Part shown: piece by piece, positions 15,006-15,111 of the stretch
Position numbering within the stretch: the first letter of the stretch is position 1
Layout of the letters: the number at the start of each line of letters is the position of its first letter
From: Candidatus Neomicrothrix sp. UBA2974
GTDB taxonomy: Bacteria; Actinomycetota; Acidimicrobiia; Acidimicrobiales; MedAcidi-G1
Assembly (NCBI GenBank): GCA_002348705.1
Contig: DEAU01000023.1
Span: forward strand, 1 to 15,111
Direction: 5' to 3'
DNA length: 15,111 bases
The notes under the pieces: generated by a model
Databases searched by the model: none
Told to the model about the DNA's origin: nothing
Seen by the model: the letters and a program-made list of their open reading frames with translations, nothing else
Program-made: the position numbers and the translations under genes

Positions 15006-15111
15006 TCAGTCGTTGTCGGCGTTGACCACGCCGACGACGACCGGTTCGAACCCAGCGGCCGAAAGAGTCACATCCACAACCTGGTCGCCATCAGACAGAC
15101 CGTCGTTCACA
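15006..15111 (-). CDS. C-terminal end of an unidentified protein (partial)
   Basis: A minus-strand frame enters from the right edge and stops with TGA at 15006-15008. The visible 34 residues include DGLSDGDQVVDVTL followed by a valine-rich stretch ending VVNADND. The alternating hydrophobic pattern suggests beta strands. The GLSDGDQVV segment is reminiscent of the C-terminal part of efflux-pump adaptor proteins, but the piece is too short to name. It lies upstream of argC on the same strand, about 100 bases away. I see no strong terminator between them. Confidence 0.45.
   Translation of the reverse strand, partial: VNDGLSDGDQVVDVTLSAAGFEPVVVGVVNADND

Noticed and set aside
15042..15054. GGTTCGAACCC, resembling a tRNA T-arm
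   Set aside because: The flanking bases do not form a five-pair T-stem on either strand, there is no acceptor or anticodon arm, and the minus strand reads as coding sequence.
1..15111. CRISPR arrays, insertion sequences, phage or toxin-antitoxin genes
   Set aside because: No regularly spaced repeats, transposase motifs or other hallmark genes were seen; the window is filled by core genes in conserved order.

Overview
The window is a stretch of chromosome from a free-living actinobacterium. The gene order argC-J-B-D-F-R-G-H, the class A penicillin-binding protein with C-terminal PASTA domains, the moderately high G+C content, the frequent GTG starts and the tight four-base gene overlaps all fit Actinomycetota. 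Overall divergence and the 16S 5' end suggest the Acidimicrobiia side of the phylum, but this was judged by eye and not by a database search. I see no mobile element, CRISPR array, tRNA or phage gene. The content is core metabolism and cell-wall synthesis, and I did not find a clear undescribed multi-gene system.

Layout from left to right. Positions 1-224 hold the 5' end of a 16S rRNA gene on the minus strand, cut by the window edge. Positions 225-768 are its upstream leader, with a good promoter candidate (-35 at 640-645, -10 at 617-622) and a strong leader hairpin at 411-453. Upstream of the rRNA, in the same direction, lies tyrS (769-2055). Divergent from tyrS is a two-gene plus-strand unit: a bifunctional PBP (2121-4829) and a small membrane protein of unknown function (4826-5338). 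This unit meets the end of a long minus-strand operon head-on. A 13-bp perfect inverted repeat (5289-5331), buried in the last codons of the small membrane protein gene, probably ends transcription for one or both sides.

From 14902 down to 5363 everything is on the minus strand and nearly gapless: argC, argJ, argB, argD, argF, argR, argG, argH, then a hotdog-fold thioesterase and a Nudix hydrolase. The arg genes cover the acetylated (cyclic) route from acetyl-glutamate to arginine. ArgB phosphorylates, ArgC reduces and ArgD transaminates; ArgJ recycles the acetyl group onto glutamate. ArgF, ArgG and ArgH then carry ornithine to arginine, and ArgR is the arginine-responsive repressor. Five junctions in this run use ATGA or GTGA overlaps, implying translational coupling. 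Just before argC lies a promoter (-35 at 14932-14937, -10 at 14909-14914, 17-bp spacer) overlapped by ARG-box-like palindromes. Its spacing to a GTG codon at 14902 suggests a leaderless argC mRNA. The right edge holds the last 34 codons of an unidentified minus-strand gene.
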